A DNA stretch of 64,000 nucleotides. Origin: Cellulomonas humilata (GTDB taxonomy: Bacteria > Actinomycetota > Actinomycetes > Actinomycetales > Cellulomonadaceae). Under the pieces are notes generated by a model. The model was not told the DNA's origin. It saw nothing but the letters and a program-made list of their open reading frames with translations, and did not search any database. Within the stretch, counting starts at the first letter, position 1. Every line of letters starts with the position of its first letter. The DNA lies in the NCBI RefSeq assembly GCF_013359775.1, contig NZ_JABMCI010000042.1, positions 1 through 64,000 of the forward strand, in the 5' to 3' direction. Position numbers and translations under genes: made by a program. Shown here in pieces: positions 23,987 through 31,754 of this stretch.

Positions 23987-24457
23987 GTGGAGCAGGAGAG
24001 CAGGTCGGCAGAGGTCGTCGACCCGGCCTCGCCCGACCCCGCGCACTGGCCCGTCGGACGCCTGCTCTCGGCCGCCGCCCGACGCGTCGAACGCGACTGG
24101 AACGCGCACCTGGCCACCTGGGACCTCAACCACGCGAGCCTGGCCGTGCTGGCCCACCTGCTGCGCGCCCCGATGTCGCAGCGCGAGCTGGCCACGTCCA
24201 GCGGCGTCACCGAGCAGACCATGAGCCGTGTGCTGGCCCGCATGGAGCGCACCGGGTACGTCACGCGCACCCCGCACGACGACGACCGGCGTCGGCACGT
24301 CATCACCATCACGGACTCCGGCCGGGCGACCTTCGCCGTCGCGTCCGACCGCGAGCTCGCGGAGTCGCTGGTCTCCCGCGGCCTCACGCCCGAGCAGGCC
24401 GAGCAGCTGCGGCGCCTGCTCGCCGTCGTCGCCGGACCGGACAGCTCCTCGGGTTAG
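23987..24457 (+). CDS. MarR family transcriptional regulator
   Basis: A 156-residue winged-helix repressor. It opens with a dimerisation helix (VGRLLSAAARRVERDWNAHL). The HTH is SQRELATSSGVTEQTMSRVL (about residues 63-82), followed by the wing GYVTRTPHDDDRRRHVITIT, whose DxDRR is the MarR hallmark. The C-terminal helices complete dimerisation. GTG 23987 was chosen because GGAGG lies seven bases upstream. It is divergent from the MMPL transporter and should regulate both through the palindrome at 23927-23944. Its TAG stop starts the lipB -10 hexamer. Ligand unknown. Confidence 0.9.
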   Translation: MEQESRSAEVVDPASPDPAHWPVGRLLSAAARRVERDWNAHLATWDLNHASLAVLAHLLRAPMSQRELATSSGVTEQTMSRVLARMERTGYVTRTPHDDDRRRHVITITDSGRATFAVASDRELAESLVSRGLTPEQAEQLRRLLAVVAGPDSSSG

Positions 24458-24460
24458 CCT
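24455..24460 (+). promoter_or_regulatory. Predicted -10 hexamer of lipB
   Basis: TAGCCT, six bases, then ATG 24467. The first three bases are the marR stop codon. Confidence 0.55.
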
Positions 24461-24466
24461 GACGAC

Positions 24467-25132
24467 ATGCGGTTCGACGAGCTCGATCTCGGCACGCGCC
24501 TGCTCCCCTACGAGCCGACGTGGCAGCTCCAGCGCGAGGTGCTGGCGGCGGTCGCGGACGGGACGCGCGAGGACACCGTGCTCCTGTGCGAGCACGAGGA
24601 CGTGTACACGGCCGGCCGGCGCACGGCGACGTGGGACCGGCCCGTCGACGGCACCCCGGTGGTCGACGTCGACCGCGGCGGACGGATCACGTGGCACGGC
24701 CCGGGACAGCTGGTCGGGTACCCCATCGTCAAGCTGGCGACGCCCATCGACGTGGTCCGCTACGTCCGCGCGCTGGAGGAGGTCCTCATCCGCACGTGCG
24801 CCGACCTGGGCCTCGACGCCATCCGGGTCGACGGGCGCAGCGGCGTCTGGTTCGCCGCCGACGAGACCCGCCGGGAACGCAAGGTCGCGGCGATCGGCGT
24901 CCGGGTGTCGCGCGGCGTCACGATGCACGGCTTCGCGCTCAACTGCGAGCCCGACCTCACCGCGTTCGACCGCATCGTGCCGTGCGGGATCGACGACGCG
25001 GACGTCACCTCCCTGTCGCTCGAGACGGGCCGGCGCGTGACGATCGCGGAGGTCGTCCCGACGGTCCGCGCGCACATGCTCGACGTCCTCGTGCCGCTCC
25101 TCGAGCAGCGCCCGGTCACCGCCACGGTGTGA
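24467..25132 (+). CDS. lipB: Lipoyl(octanoyl) transferase LipB
   Basis: It moves octanoyl groups from acyl carrier protein to the lipoyl domains of E2 and GcvH proteins. The 221-residue protein has [20 protein letters not shown] (the family signature, about 65-84), the catalytic Lys139 in [23 protein letters not shown], and the active-site cysteine in [14 protein letters not shown]. It is followed after 51 bases by lipA, the sulfur-insertion enzyme, and the target SucB is encoded about 6.6 kb upstream. Confidence 0.95.
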   Translation: MRFDELDLGTRLLPYEPTWQLQREVLAAVADGTREDTVLLCEHEDVYTAGRRTATWDRPVDGTPVVDVDRGGRITWHGPGQLVGYPIVKLATPIDVVRYVRALEEVLIRTCADLGLDAIRVDGRSGVWFAADETRRERKVAAIGVRVSRGVTMHGFALNCEPDLTAFDRIVPCGIDDADVTSLSLETGRRVTIAEVVPTVRAHMLDVLVPLLEQRPVTATV

Positions 25133-25170
25133 CGCGCGCCTCCCCCGCAGCCGCCGCGCGCGAGCCGGGT

Positions 25171-25176
25171 TAGTCT
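25171..25176 (+). promoter_or_regulatory. Predicted -10 hexamer of lipA
   Basis: TAGTCT, seven bases, then GTG 25184. Confidence 0.55.
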
Positions 25177-25183
25177 GACCGGC

Positions 25184-26185
25184 GTGACGATCGCAGCCGA
25201 TGGCCGCCGCATGCTCCGCATCGAGGCGCGCAACGCCGAGACCCCCATCGAACGCAAGCCGGAGTGGATCCGCACGCGCGCGACGATGGGCCCCGAGTAC
25301 ACCGAGCTCAAGGGCCTGGTGAAGCGCGAGGGCCTGAACACGGTGTGCGAGGAGGCCGGCTGCCCCAACATCTTCGAGTGCTGGGAGGACCGCGAGGCCA
25401 CGTTCCTCATCGGCGGCGACCAGTGCACCCGCCGCTGCGACTTCTGCCAGATCGACACCGGCAAGCCGGCCGACTTCGACGCAGACGAGCCCCGCCGCGT
25501 CGCCGCGTCCGTCCAGGCGATGGGCCTGAAGTACTCGACCGTGACCGGCGTGGCCCGCGACGACCTGCCGGACGGCGGCGCGTGGCTCTACGCGGAGACC
25601 GTCCGCCAGATCCACGCGGTGAACCCGGGCACCGGCGTCGAGCTGCTGATCCCCGACTTCAACGCGACGCCCGAGCTGCTGGACGAGGTCTTCTCGTCGC
25701 GGCCCGAGGTGCTGGCCCACAACCTGGAGACGGTCCCCCGCATCTTCAAGACGATCCGCCCGGGGTTCCGCTACGACCGTTCGCTCTCCGTGATCACCCG
25801 CGCGCGCGACGCGGGCCTGGTCACCAAGTCGAACCTGATCCTCGGCATGGGCGAGACCACCGAGGAGGTCGTCGAGGCCCTCGCCGAGCTGCGCGAGGCC
25901 GGCTGCGACCTCATCACGATCACGCAGTACCTGCGCCCGTCGGTGCGCCACCACCCGGTGTCCCGCTGGGTGCGTCCCGAGGAGTTCGTCGAGCTGTCCG
26001 CCGAGGCCGAGCGTCTCGGGTTCCTCGGGGTCATGTCCGGCCCGCTGGTGCGCTCGTCGTACCGCGCCGGACGCCTGTGGGGCCAGGCCATGCGCCGCTA
26101 CGGCCGCCCGATCCCGGAGGCGCTGGCGCACCTGTCCGAGCCGACGACGTCCCGCCAGGAGGCGGCGAGCCTGCTGGCCCGCTGA
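25184..26185 (+). CDS. lipA: Lipoyl synthase LipA
   Basis: A radical-SAM enzyme that inserts two sulfurs into protein-bound octanoyl groups. The 333-residue protein has both iron-sulfur motifs. The auxiliary cluster is in [20 protein letters not shown] (C-x4-C-x5-C) and the radical-SAM cluster in [15 protein letters not shown] (C-x3-C-x2-C). [20 protein letters not shown] and the C-terminal [11 protein letters not shown], including the conserved RSSY serine, are present. It has its own leaderless promoter even though it follows lipB closely. Confidence 0.97.
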   Translation: MTIAADGRRMLRIEARNAETPIERKPEWIRTRATMGPEYTELKGLVKREGLNTVCEEAGCPNIFECWEDREATFLIGGDQCTRRCDFCQIDTGKPADFDADEPRRVAASVQAMGLKYSTVTGVARDDLPDGGAWLYAETVRQIHAVNPGTGVELLIPDFNATPELLDEVFSSRPEVLAHNLETVPRIFKTIRPGFRYDRSLSVITRARDAGLVTKSNLILGMGETTEEVVEALAELREAGCDLITITQYLRPSVRHHPVSRWVRPEEFVELSAEAERLGFLGVMSGPLVRSSYRAGRLWGQAMRRYGRPIPEALAHLSEPTTSRQEAASLLAR

Positions 26186-26214
26186 CACCCGTCGGGGCGG
26201 TGCCGATCCGTCGG

Positions 26215-26220
26215 TAGACT
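26215..26220 (+). promoter_or_regulatory. Predicted -10 hexamer of the DUF4191 gene
   Basis: TAGACT, eight bases, then ATG 26229. Confidence 0.5.
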
Positions 26221-26228
26221 CCGGTTTC

Positions 26229-26945
26229 ATGGCCCGCGACAACACGCCCGACGCTGCACCGACGCCCAAGGTGAAGAAGACCCGCTGGTACCACCAGGTG
26301 TGGCAGGCGTACCAGATGACCCGGAAGAACGACCCCGCGATCACCTGGATCCTGCTGGCGGTGTTCTTCGGCATCATCGCGCTCGGGCTCGTCATCGGCC
26401 TGCTCGTCGACGCCTGGCTGTACGTCCTGCTGCTGAGCATCCCGTTCGCCCTGCTCGGCGCGATGTTCATCCTCGCCCGCCGCGCCGAGACCGCTGCCTA
26501 CACGCAGATCGAGGGCCAGCCGGGCGCGGCCTACGCCGCCCTGGGGACCATCCGCCGCGGGTGGACGTTCACGCAGGAGCCCGTCGCGGTCGACCCCCGC
26601 ACGCAGGACCTCGTGTTTCGCGGCGTCGGCCGGCCGGGCGTCGTGCTCGTCGGCGAGGGTCCCGCGCCGCGGATCGCCAAGCTGCTCGAGGCGGAGCGCA
26701 AGCGCACCGCGCGCGTCATCTCCGGCGCCCCGATCACGCTCATCCAGGTCGGCGACGGCGAGGGCCAGGTGGCCCTGCGCAAGCTGCCGCGCGCCGTCCA
26801 GAAGCTCCGCCCGAAGCTGAGCAAGCAGGAGGTCGCCGAGGTGAGCAAGCGCCTCACCGCGCTCGGCGGTGTCCGGCTGCCGGTGCCGAAGGGCGTCGAC
26901 CCGATGCGTGCACGCCCGGACCGCAAGGGCATGCGCGGCCGCTGA
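26229..26945 (+). CDS. DUF4191 membrane protein
   Basis: A 238-residue protein of an actinobacterial family without assigned function, in its usual place after lipA (I recall Rv2219). A basic N-terminus (KVKKTRWYHQVWQAYQMTRK) leads into two closely spaced helices (about 38-58 and 61-80), followed by a soluble C-terminal domain: VAVDPRTQDLVFRGVGRPGV, LLEAERKRTARVI, and a basic end. The soluble part should be cytoplasmic. The constant position next to lipoate genes suggests a membrane-linked housekeeping role, but none is shown. Confidence 0.88.
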   Translation: MARDNTPDAAPTPKVKKTRWYHQVWQAYQMTRKNDPAITWILLAVFFGIIALGLVIGLLVDAWLYVLLLSIPFALLGAMFILARRAETAAYTQIEGQPGAAYAALGTIRRGWTFTQEPVAVDPRTQDLVFRGVGRPGVVLVGEGPAPRIAKLLEAERKRTARVISGAPITLIQVGDGEGQVALRKLPRAVQKLRPKLSKQEVAEVSKRLTALGGVRLPVPKGVDPMRARPDRKGMRGR

Positions 26946-26957
26946 CCCGCTCGTCCG

Positions 26958-27476
26958 TCACCGGCGGACGATGGCCGTGCCGGCCACGCGGTCGTGCAGG
27001 CCGCGTCCGTCGGAGTCCCACACCACGGCGGGGACGACCAGGCACAGGAGCGCGGTGCGCACGAGGGCGCTGAGCAGGCCCGGCGCCATCGTCGCCCACG
27101 CGGCCTCGTCCCGCGTCTGCCCCGGGAACACCCGCCGCACCCGCAGTCCCACCAGCCGGTGACCGAGCGTGTGGCCGATCGAGCCGACCAGCAGCACGTT
27201 CTCGAGCGCGAAGATCCCCAGGGTCGCCATCGGGTTGCCCCGGCTCAGCAGGAACGCGTCGGGGTCGGTGGCGAAGAACGCACCGGAGATCAGCAGGCAC
27301 GCCACCCAGTCGATGGCCAGCGCGCCCACCCGGCGCCCGAGCGTCGCGAGCGACCCGGTGCCGGAGGCCGGCAGGCCGAGCCGCGTACCCCGGCCCGTCG
27401 TCGCGTCGGCGCCGGACGGGTCGGACTCGTCGAACCCGCCACCGAGCCACGAGCTGATGTCCCGACGATTCGCCAC
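26958..27476 (-). CDS. RDD family membrane protein
   Basis: A 172-residue RDD-domain protein with an N-terminal soluble stretch (VANRRDISSWLGGGFDESD) and three or four helices. The family motif residues are seen in TLGRRVGALAIDWVACLLIS, and the second half contains GSIGHTLGHRLVGLRVRRVF, also typical. Start GTG 27476 is fixed by a TACCCT hexamer six bases upstream. It is convergent with DUF4191 and divergent from glnA. RDD proteins are membrane proteins of mostly unknown role, some acting as cation/proton antiporters. Confidence 0.85.
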   Translation of the reverse strand: MANRRDISSWLGGGFDESDPSGADATTGRGTRLGLPASGTGSLATLGRRVGALAIDWVACLLISGAFFATDPDAFLLSRGNPMATLGIFALENVLLVGSIGHTLGHRLVGLRVRRVFPGQTRDEAAWATMAPGLLSALVRTALLCLVVPAVVWDSDGRGLHDRVAGTAIVRR

Positions 27477-27482
27477 CCGAGC

Positions 27483-27488
27483 AGGGTA
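27483..27488 (-). promoter_or_regulatory. Predicted -10 hexamer of the RDD gene
   Basis: Minus-strand TACCCT, six bases before GTG 27476. Confidence 0.5.
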
Positions 27489-27635
27489 GGCGACGGCACG
27501 GAGCGAGACGGCAACGCGGCGGAAACACCGTCGGCACGCCGCTCTCGTACCGTGACGCCAAGTGGGGTGAGACCCGAGCCCCGTCCCCTCCCCCGGGGGA
27601 CTAGGGTCAACATTCGTTACACGAGGGGCGGGCCC

Positions 27636-27673
27636 GTAACGCCGTCGAAACACTTGGTACACGACGGAGAAAT
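27636..27673 (+). promoter_or_regulatory. GlnR-like operator upstream of glnA
   Basis: Four pentamers at exact six-base spacing: GTAAC, GAAAC, TACAC and GAAAT. This follows the GlnR consensus I know from Streptomyces and mycobacteria (GTnAC-n6-GAAAC repeated), with the third element weak. Its centre is about 41 bases before a start site predicted from the hexamer at 27684, a position suited to activation. Confidence 0.6.
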
Positions 27674-27683
27674 CACGCGCTCG

Positions 27684-27689
27684 TAGCCT
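27684..27689 (+). promoter_or_regulatory. Candidate -10 hexamer of glnA
   Basis: TAGCCT about 44 bases before the glnA ATG, giving a short leader that contains a GAGGAG ribosome-binding site. An upstream TAGGGT at 27602-27607 could be a second promoter. Confidence 0.4.
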
Positions 27690-27733
27690 CGCCTTGCCCG
27701 ACCCCACGGGTACCACCGACCGAGGAGCAGCGG

Positions 27734-29158
27734 ATGTTCAGCAAGCCAGAGGAAGTCCTGGCGTTCATCAAGAGCGAGGACGTGAAGTTCGTCGACGTCC
27801 GGTTCTGTGACCTGCCCGGCACGATGCAGCACTTCAACGTCCCCGCCTACTCCCTGGAGCTGGACTTCTTCACGGACGGCCAGATGTTCGACGGATCCTC
27901 GATCCGCGGCTTCCAGGCGATCCACGAGTCGGACATGAAGCTGATCCCGGACATCAGCACCGCGTACATCGACCCCTTCCGGGTCGAGAAGACGCTGAAC
28001 ATCAACTTCCACATCGTGGACCCGTACACCGACGAGCCCTACAGCCGCGACCCGCGTCAGGTCGCCGCGAAGGCCGAGGCGTACCTGAAGTCGACCGGCA
28101 TCGCGGACACGGCGTTCTTCGCCCCCGAGGCCGAGTTCTACATCTTCGACGACGTCCGCTTCCACACGAAGCAGAACGAGTCGTTCTACTCGATCGACTC
28201 CTTCGAGGCCGCGTGGAACACCGGCCGCGAGGAGGCCGGGGGCAACCTCGGCCACAAGATCCCCTACAAGGGTGGCTACTTCCCCGTCCCGCCGGTCGAC
28301 GGCTTCTCGGACATCCGCGACCAGATCAGCCTCCAGCTGGACGCCCTCGGCCTCGGTGTCGAGCGCGCCCACCACGAGGTCGGCACCGCCGGTCAGCAGG
28401 AGATCAACTACCGGTTCGACAAGCTCGCCATCTCCGGCGACAAGGTCATGCTCTTCAAGTACGTCGTGAAGAACGTGGCGCACGAGAACGGCAAGACGGC
28501 GACCTTCATGCCGAAGCCGCTCTTCGGCGACAACGGCTCGGGCATGCACGTCCACCAGTCGCTCTGGAAGGACGGCGAGCCGCTGTTCTTCGACGAGAAG
28601 GGCTACGGCGGCCTGTCCGACATGGCGCGCTGGTACATCGGCGGCCTGCTCAAGCACGCCCCCTCGCTGCTGGCGTTCACCAACCCGACGGTGAACTCCT
28701 ACCACCGCCTGGTCCCCGGGTTCGAGGCCCCGGTCAACCTGGTCTACTCGGCCCGCAACCGCTCCGCGTGCATCCGCATCCCGGTCACCGGTTCGAACCC
28801 GAAGGCCAAGCGCATCGAGTTCCGCGTGCCGGACCCGTCGTCCAACCCGTACCTGGCGTTCGCGGCCATGCTCATGGCCGGCATCGACGGCATCCAGAAC
28901 CGGATCGAGCCGCCCGACCCGATCGACAAGGACCTGTACGAGCTGCCCCCCGAGGAGCACGCGCAGATCCAGCAGGTCCCGGGCTCGCTCGGTGAGGTGC
29001 TGGACCGCCTCGAGGCCGACCACGACTTCCTCACGGCGGGCAACGTCTTCACGCCCGACCTGATCTCGACGTGGATCGACTACAAGCGCAACGCCGAGGT
29101 GGACCCGATCCGTCTGCGTCCGCACCCGCACGAGTTCGAGCTGTACTACGACGTCTGA
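27734..29158 (+). CDS. glnA: Glutamine synthetase type I (GSI-beta)
   Basis: The main ammonium-assimilating enzyme, making glutamine from glutamate, NH4+ and ATP as a dodecamer. The 474 residues match GSI-beta length. Signatures are [27 protein letters not shown], the metal and ammonium site [35 protein letters not shown] (with the flexible-loop region), and the adenylylation motif [10 protein letters not shown] with Tyr402. GAGGAG lies before the ATG. A GlnR-like box lies upstream, and GlnE, which modifies Tyr402, is encoded at 46376. The last 28 bases are duplicated at 31708 because an element integrated here; the gene itself is intact. Confidence 0.97.
   Translation: MFSKPEEVLAFIKSEDVKFVDVRFCDLPGTMQHFNVPAYSLELDFFTDGQMFDGSSIRGFQAIHESDMKLIPDISTAYIDPFRVEKTLNINFHIVDPYTDEPYSRDPRQVAAKAEAYLKSTGIADTAFFAPEAEFYIFDDVRFHTKQNESFYSIDSFEAAWNTGREEAGGNLGHKIPYKGGYFPVPPVDGFSDIRDQISLQLDALGLGVERAHHEVGTAGQQEINYRFDKLAISGDKVMLFKYVVKNVAHENGKTATFMPKPLFGDNGSGMHVHQSLWKDGEPLFFDEKGYGGLSDMARWYIGGLLKHAPSLLAFTNPTVNSYHRLVPGFEAPVNLVYSARNRSACIRIPVTGSNPKAKRIEFRVPDPSSNPYLAFAAMLMAGIDGIQNRIEPPDPIDKDLYELPPEEHAQIQQVPGSLGEVLDRLEADHDFLTAGNVFTPDLISTWIDYKRNAEVDPIRLRPHPHEFELYYDV
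29131..29158 (+). repeat. Left attachment-like copy: 3' end of glnA
   Basis: CGAGTTCGAGCTGTACTAC (29131-29149) is identical to 31708-31726. Including the following nine bases through the stop codon, 26 of 28 positions match. The distant copy would encode REFELYYYV and a stop, next to glnA's HEFELYYDV and a stop. Confidence 0.8.
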
Positions 29159-29191
29159 CCTTCGGAGGGCCTCTGACCTGCGGTAACGCGT

Positions 29192-29872
29192 TCACGAGGT
29201 CCGCCCAGTCCGCAGAGAGTCCGCACGCGCCGCCATAGCTGCTCCTACGGTGGCGCGTGTGGACTCTTCTGTGTCCGGCCACAAGTGCGCGTAGGTGTTG
29301 AGCGTCGTCGTCGCGGACGCGTGCCGTAGGCGAGCCTGAACGACCTTCACGTCTGCACCGTCTGCGATGAGCAGCGATGCGTAGCAGTGCCGGCAGTCGT
29401 GGAACCGGAACGCGGCGGGTAGCCCCGCGGCCTCTCGGGTCGCACGGATGGCTCGGTCGATCTGCCACCGCCCCACCCGCTCCCCAGGATCGTCTCGGTG
29501 ACCCACGTCCTGTCGTCGGCACCGGCCGCGAGCCCGAGCGCGAGCGACTGGGGAATGGGCACCGGCGTCCTTTACGGCTCGGTCTTCAAGGGCTCCGCCG
29601 GCCACTGCTGCGTCGGGTTGACGATGTCGTGCATGAAGTCGACGTCCTCGACGGGCAGCCCGCACACCTCGGCCGTCCTGAGGCCCGCGAACGCCCCAGG
29701 AGGATCGCACCTCGCAGGTGCTCCGGCACGGCGTCGTAGAGCGCCCAGATCTGCTCCGCGGTAGCCACTTAGGGCCGCTGCTTGCCCGTTCCGGGCGACT
29801 TCCGCGGCGAGCAGGGTTTGCGGGCGATCACGCCGTCGTGGACCGCGTCAGCCATAATCTGGGAGAGCCGCG
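29192..29872 (-). pseudogene. Tyrosine recombinase (phage-type integrase), multiply disrupted
   Basis: Reading from 29872 down, successive frames give LSQIMADAVHDGVIARKPCS, an in-frame TAA at 29771-29769, then TAEQIWALYDAVPEHLRG, a one-base loss in a run of G, AFAGLRTAEVCGLPVEDVDF (containing the first catalytic Arg), a second in-frame TAA before RTPVPIPQSLALGL, another frame change, and finally FRFHDCRHCYASLLIADGAD and the tyrosine segment LNTYAHLWPDTEES. The HxxR and Tyr motifs are therefore still recognisable. At least two stops and two frameshifts make it non-functional. The N-terminal core-binding domain is missing, cut where the DUF2188 remnant begins. Confidence 0.8.
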
Positions 29873-29885
29873 CGTGCAGTGCGTG

Positions 29886-30083
29886 GGGAGCTGGGACTTG
29901 AAGAAGTCCGATGCCCAGCGATCGTCCTGGCACTTCGACACCCCGGCCGATGCGATTGACCGAGCCCGCGACATCCTGCACAACGCCAGCGGCGGCGAGC
30001 TCAACATCCACGGGTGAGATGGACAGATCCGCGCCAAGGACACCATCGACCCGGGCAACGACCCCAACCCGCCCAAGGACTAG
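29886..30083 (+). pseudogene. DUF2188 family protein, N-terminally truncated with a nonsense codon
   Basis: The frame reads GSWDLKKSDAQRSSWHFDTP, ADAIDRARDILHNASGGELN and IHG, then TGA at 30015-30017, then continues in frame DGQIRAKDTIDPGNDPNPPK and a final TAG. Intact DUF2188 proteins have GRDG at that point, so a CGA-to-TGA change is the simplest explanation. The usual N-terminal residues are absent because the sequence joins the integrase remnant directly. The function of DUF2188 proteins is unknown; they are small and common in mobile DNA. Confidence 0.75.
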
Positions 30084-30123
30084 GTTCGCTCACTCGCTCG
30101 GCCGGACATGAGACCGTTCGATC

Positions 30124-30807
30124 GTGGACACAGCTGCACAGCGGCGTGAACGGTCGGAGCCCGAGTTGGTCGCCCTCTGCCATCGCCACGTCAGGGCGAT
30201 CCGAAAGGGGGTCGAGCAGTTCGCAGACGGTGACGATGACGGCGCGTACGGCGTCGCCATCGCGCTGCGCGTACTTCTGCACTACGGCGGCCAAGGAAAG
30301 CCGTTGCTGCACAGCCTCGGCGTGATCAAGTCGATGACCTACACGGACGGCGCCGAGTATCGCCCGCCGATGGCTGGCCTGGTGCTTCCGTCAATCACGC
30401 TCAACACCGACGGCAGCCTCAGGGACTTTACGCTCGTGCCAAACGGCGCACAGCATCCTGATCCGGACTTCCGGAATCCCCCTCGTGAGTACACGGCCTG
30501 GTGGAAGAACGACGAGCCGATCAACTCGTCGAACGGCCGTCCGCTGTCTCGCGAGTTCCTCGTGACGAACATGGCCAACCAGGACGGTGCCCACGCCGAC
30601 GTCCACGTCAACGTGGTGTACGACCAGCTCAAGAGCGACTTCATGGGCTTCCAGTTTCACGGAAATGTCCAGATCGGGTCCGCGCTCGCCACGGCATCAG
30701 TGGTTCAGGTCGGCGTCGAACTTGCCCACACCCTCCTCCGCTGCGCTCCAAACCTGCTGCCGTCTCCCTGGGAACCGGGCCGCTACTTCCCCGCGCTCAC
30801 CACCTAG
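30124..30807 (+). CDS. Uncharacterised 227-residue protein in the glnA-linked element
   Basis: An intact gene starting at GTG 30124. The N-terminal helix region runs AALRRERSEPELV-like to CHRHVRAIRKGVEQFADGDD, then GVAIALRVLLHYGGQGKPLL HSLGV. The second half has WKNDEPINSSNGRPLSREFL and MANQDGAHADVHVNVVYDQL and ends without a membrane segment. I have the impression of a family of hypothetical proteins sharing the LR-x-LLH, SREFLV and ANQDGAH elements, but no named domain. G+C is somewhat lower than the backbone. It is the only sizeable uninterrupted gene in the element and so the likeliest functional cargo. It is convergent with the HTH gene. Confidence 0.6.
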   Translation: MDTAAQRRERSEPELVALCHRHVRAIRKGVEQFADGDDDGAYGVAIALRVLLHYGGQGKPLLHSLGVIKSMTYTDGAEYRPPMAGLVLPSITLNTDGSLRDFTLVPNGAQHPDPDFRNPPREYTAWWKNDEPINSSNGRPLSREFLVTNMANQDGAHADVHVNVVYDQLKSDFMGFQFHGNVQIGSALATASVVQVGVELAHTLLRCAPNLLPSPWEPGRYFPALTT

Positions 30808-31046
30808 TCCTGCGGTTCTGCGCGGCCTTCGACCGGGCGACCTCGGCTCGATGCGGTGCCGGCCGACAGCTGCGCGACGCTCAGCAAACGCCACGCCCGG
30901 TAAACCTCCTCGTCGACGAGCCAGCGACCGCCAGGCACGAGCTGGAATCCGCCTGGGATGCGACCGAATCGGAGGTCCAGGACGACGGTGCTCCGGGCGA
31001 GGTGCAGTTCGTCGGCCGCCGGTTGAGCCGTCATCCTTCCGGACAT
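30804..31046 (-). CDS. Small excisionase-like HTH protein
   Basis: An 80-residue frame whose N-terminal half AADELHLARSTVVLDLRFGR continues IPGGFQLVPGGRWLVDEEVY. It has the look of a MerR/excisionase winged helix: a helix-turn-helix, then G-R-I-P and a W-containing wing strand. The C-terminal 30 residues are low-complexity and may be non-native. GGGAGGA precedes ATG 31046. Its location in an element with a dead integrase fits an Xis remnant. Its stop overlaps that of the convergent 227-residue gene. Confidence 0.5.
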   Translation of the reverse strand: MSGRMTAQPAADELHLARSTVVLDLRFGRIPGGFQLVPGGRWLVDEEVYRAWRLLSVAQLSAGTASSRGRPVEGRAEPQD

Positions 31047-31196
31047 CCGGAAATCCTCCCGCAGACCGCCGAACGACGCACGGCTGCGGGAGGCTCGGCG
31101 GGGTCAGGCGGAGGCGAGCGACGCCGGCGCCCGACCCATCCGCTCCGGCTTCATCGCGAGACGCACGCTGCCGTTCCGGTAGTCGTAGAGCGAGTG

Positions 31197-31478
31197 CTAG
31201 CTGAGGATCCAGGTGTTGAGCTGCCCGACGTGCTCACGGCAGGCCGTGACACCCCCTTCGCTGGAGCGCCACAGGTGCAAGCCGCGGATCCAGGGGGCGT
31301 CAGAGCTCGCGGCCGTGCACCAGGTCGGGCACTCATCGGTCGGAAGAGTGTCGAGGAACGCGTCCTCCGTGGTCCGGAGCGCCCCCTTCGCCGCGTCGAC
31401 CTCGGCCTGCATCGCGCGCACTCGATTCCACCCGGCCACGACGTCCGTAGCGACCGGTGCGGTGTTCTTGGTGTTCAT
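31197..31478 (-). CDS. Small CPxWC-motif protein (DUF6907-like)
   Basis: A 93-residue protein with AGGAG nine bases before ATG 31478. The N-terminal half is helical (VVAGWNRVRAMQAEVDAAKG). The C-terminal half has DECPTWCTAASS followed by His residues (GLHLWRSSEGG and CREH), resembling the C-P-x-W-C...H pattern of DUF6907 proteins found in actinobacterial mobile DNA. After the TAG stop the same frame continues HSLYDYRNGSVRLAMKPERM and then to a TGA at about 31110, so the present stop may be premature. Function unknown. Confidence 0.5.
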   Translation of the reverse strand: MNTKNTAPVATDVVAGWNRVRAMQAEVDAAKGALRTTEDAFLDTLPTDECPTWCTAASSDAPWIRGLHLWRSSEGGVTACREHVGQLNTWILS

Positions 31479-31707
31479 GGGAGTCGCTCCTGCCTAGAGG
31501 GTGCCTCCTAGGCCCTCGTCTGTGTTCCACCATCGGCGGCGGCCGCCCTCTTCCTGATCATTGTGAGGCTCAGACATCGAGCACAGTCCGCAGATGGTCC
31601 GCAACATGTCCAGCGGACGCCAACGGTGCTCAGCGTTCGACGCACGTATCGGTCCAGGTCAGAGCCCTCTTCCCCCGCTAGCCCACCGTTGCCACCTGAG
31701 CGGGGCG

Positions 31708-31735
31708 CGAGTTCGAGCTGTACTACTACGTGTGA
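31708..31735 (+). repeat. Right attachment-like copy: duplicated 3' end of glnA
   Basis: Matches 29131-29158 at 26 of 28 bases, the first 19 identical. It still ends in an in-frame TGA but has no upstream coding sequence. The stretch 31479-31707 between the CPxWC gene and this repeat shows no gene that I can support. Confidence 0.8.
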
Positions 31736-31754
31736 TCGTCGGCGCTGACGGCTG

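Larger units (their letters stand above)
29159..31735. mobile_element. Decayed integrative element inserted at the 3' end of glnA
   Basis: About 2.6 kb bounded by glnA's 3' end and a second copy of its last 28 bases. Inside are a tyrosine-integrase pseudogene next to the left boundary, a DUF2188 pseudogene, an intact gene for a 227-residue unknown protein, a short excisionase-like HTH gene and a small CPxWC protein gene. The arrangement (integrase beside one att copy, reconstituted target gene, small HTH gene) is that of a site-specifically integrated element. Loss of integrase function suggests it is now fixed. Use of glnA as the target is inferred from the duplication. Confidence 0.75.

Noticed and set aside
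31708..31735. A glnA paralogue remnant
   Set aside because: Only the last 28 bases are present, no upstream homology is visible, and the position opposite an integrase remnant fits an attachment site better.
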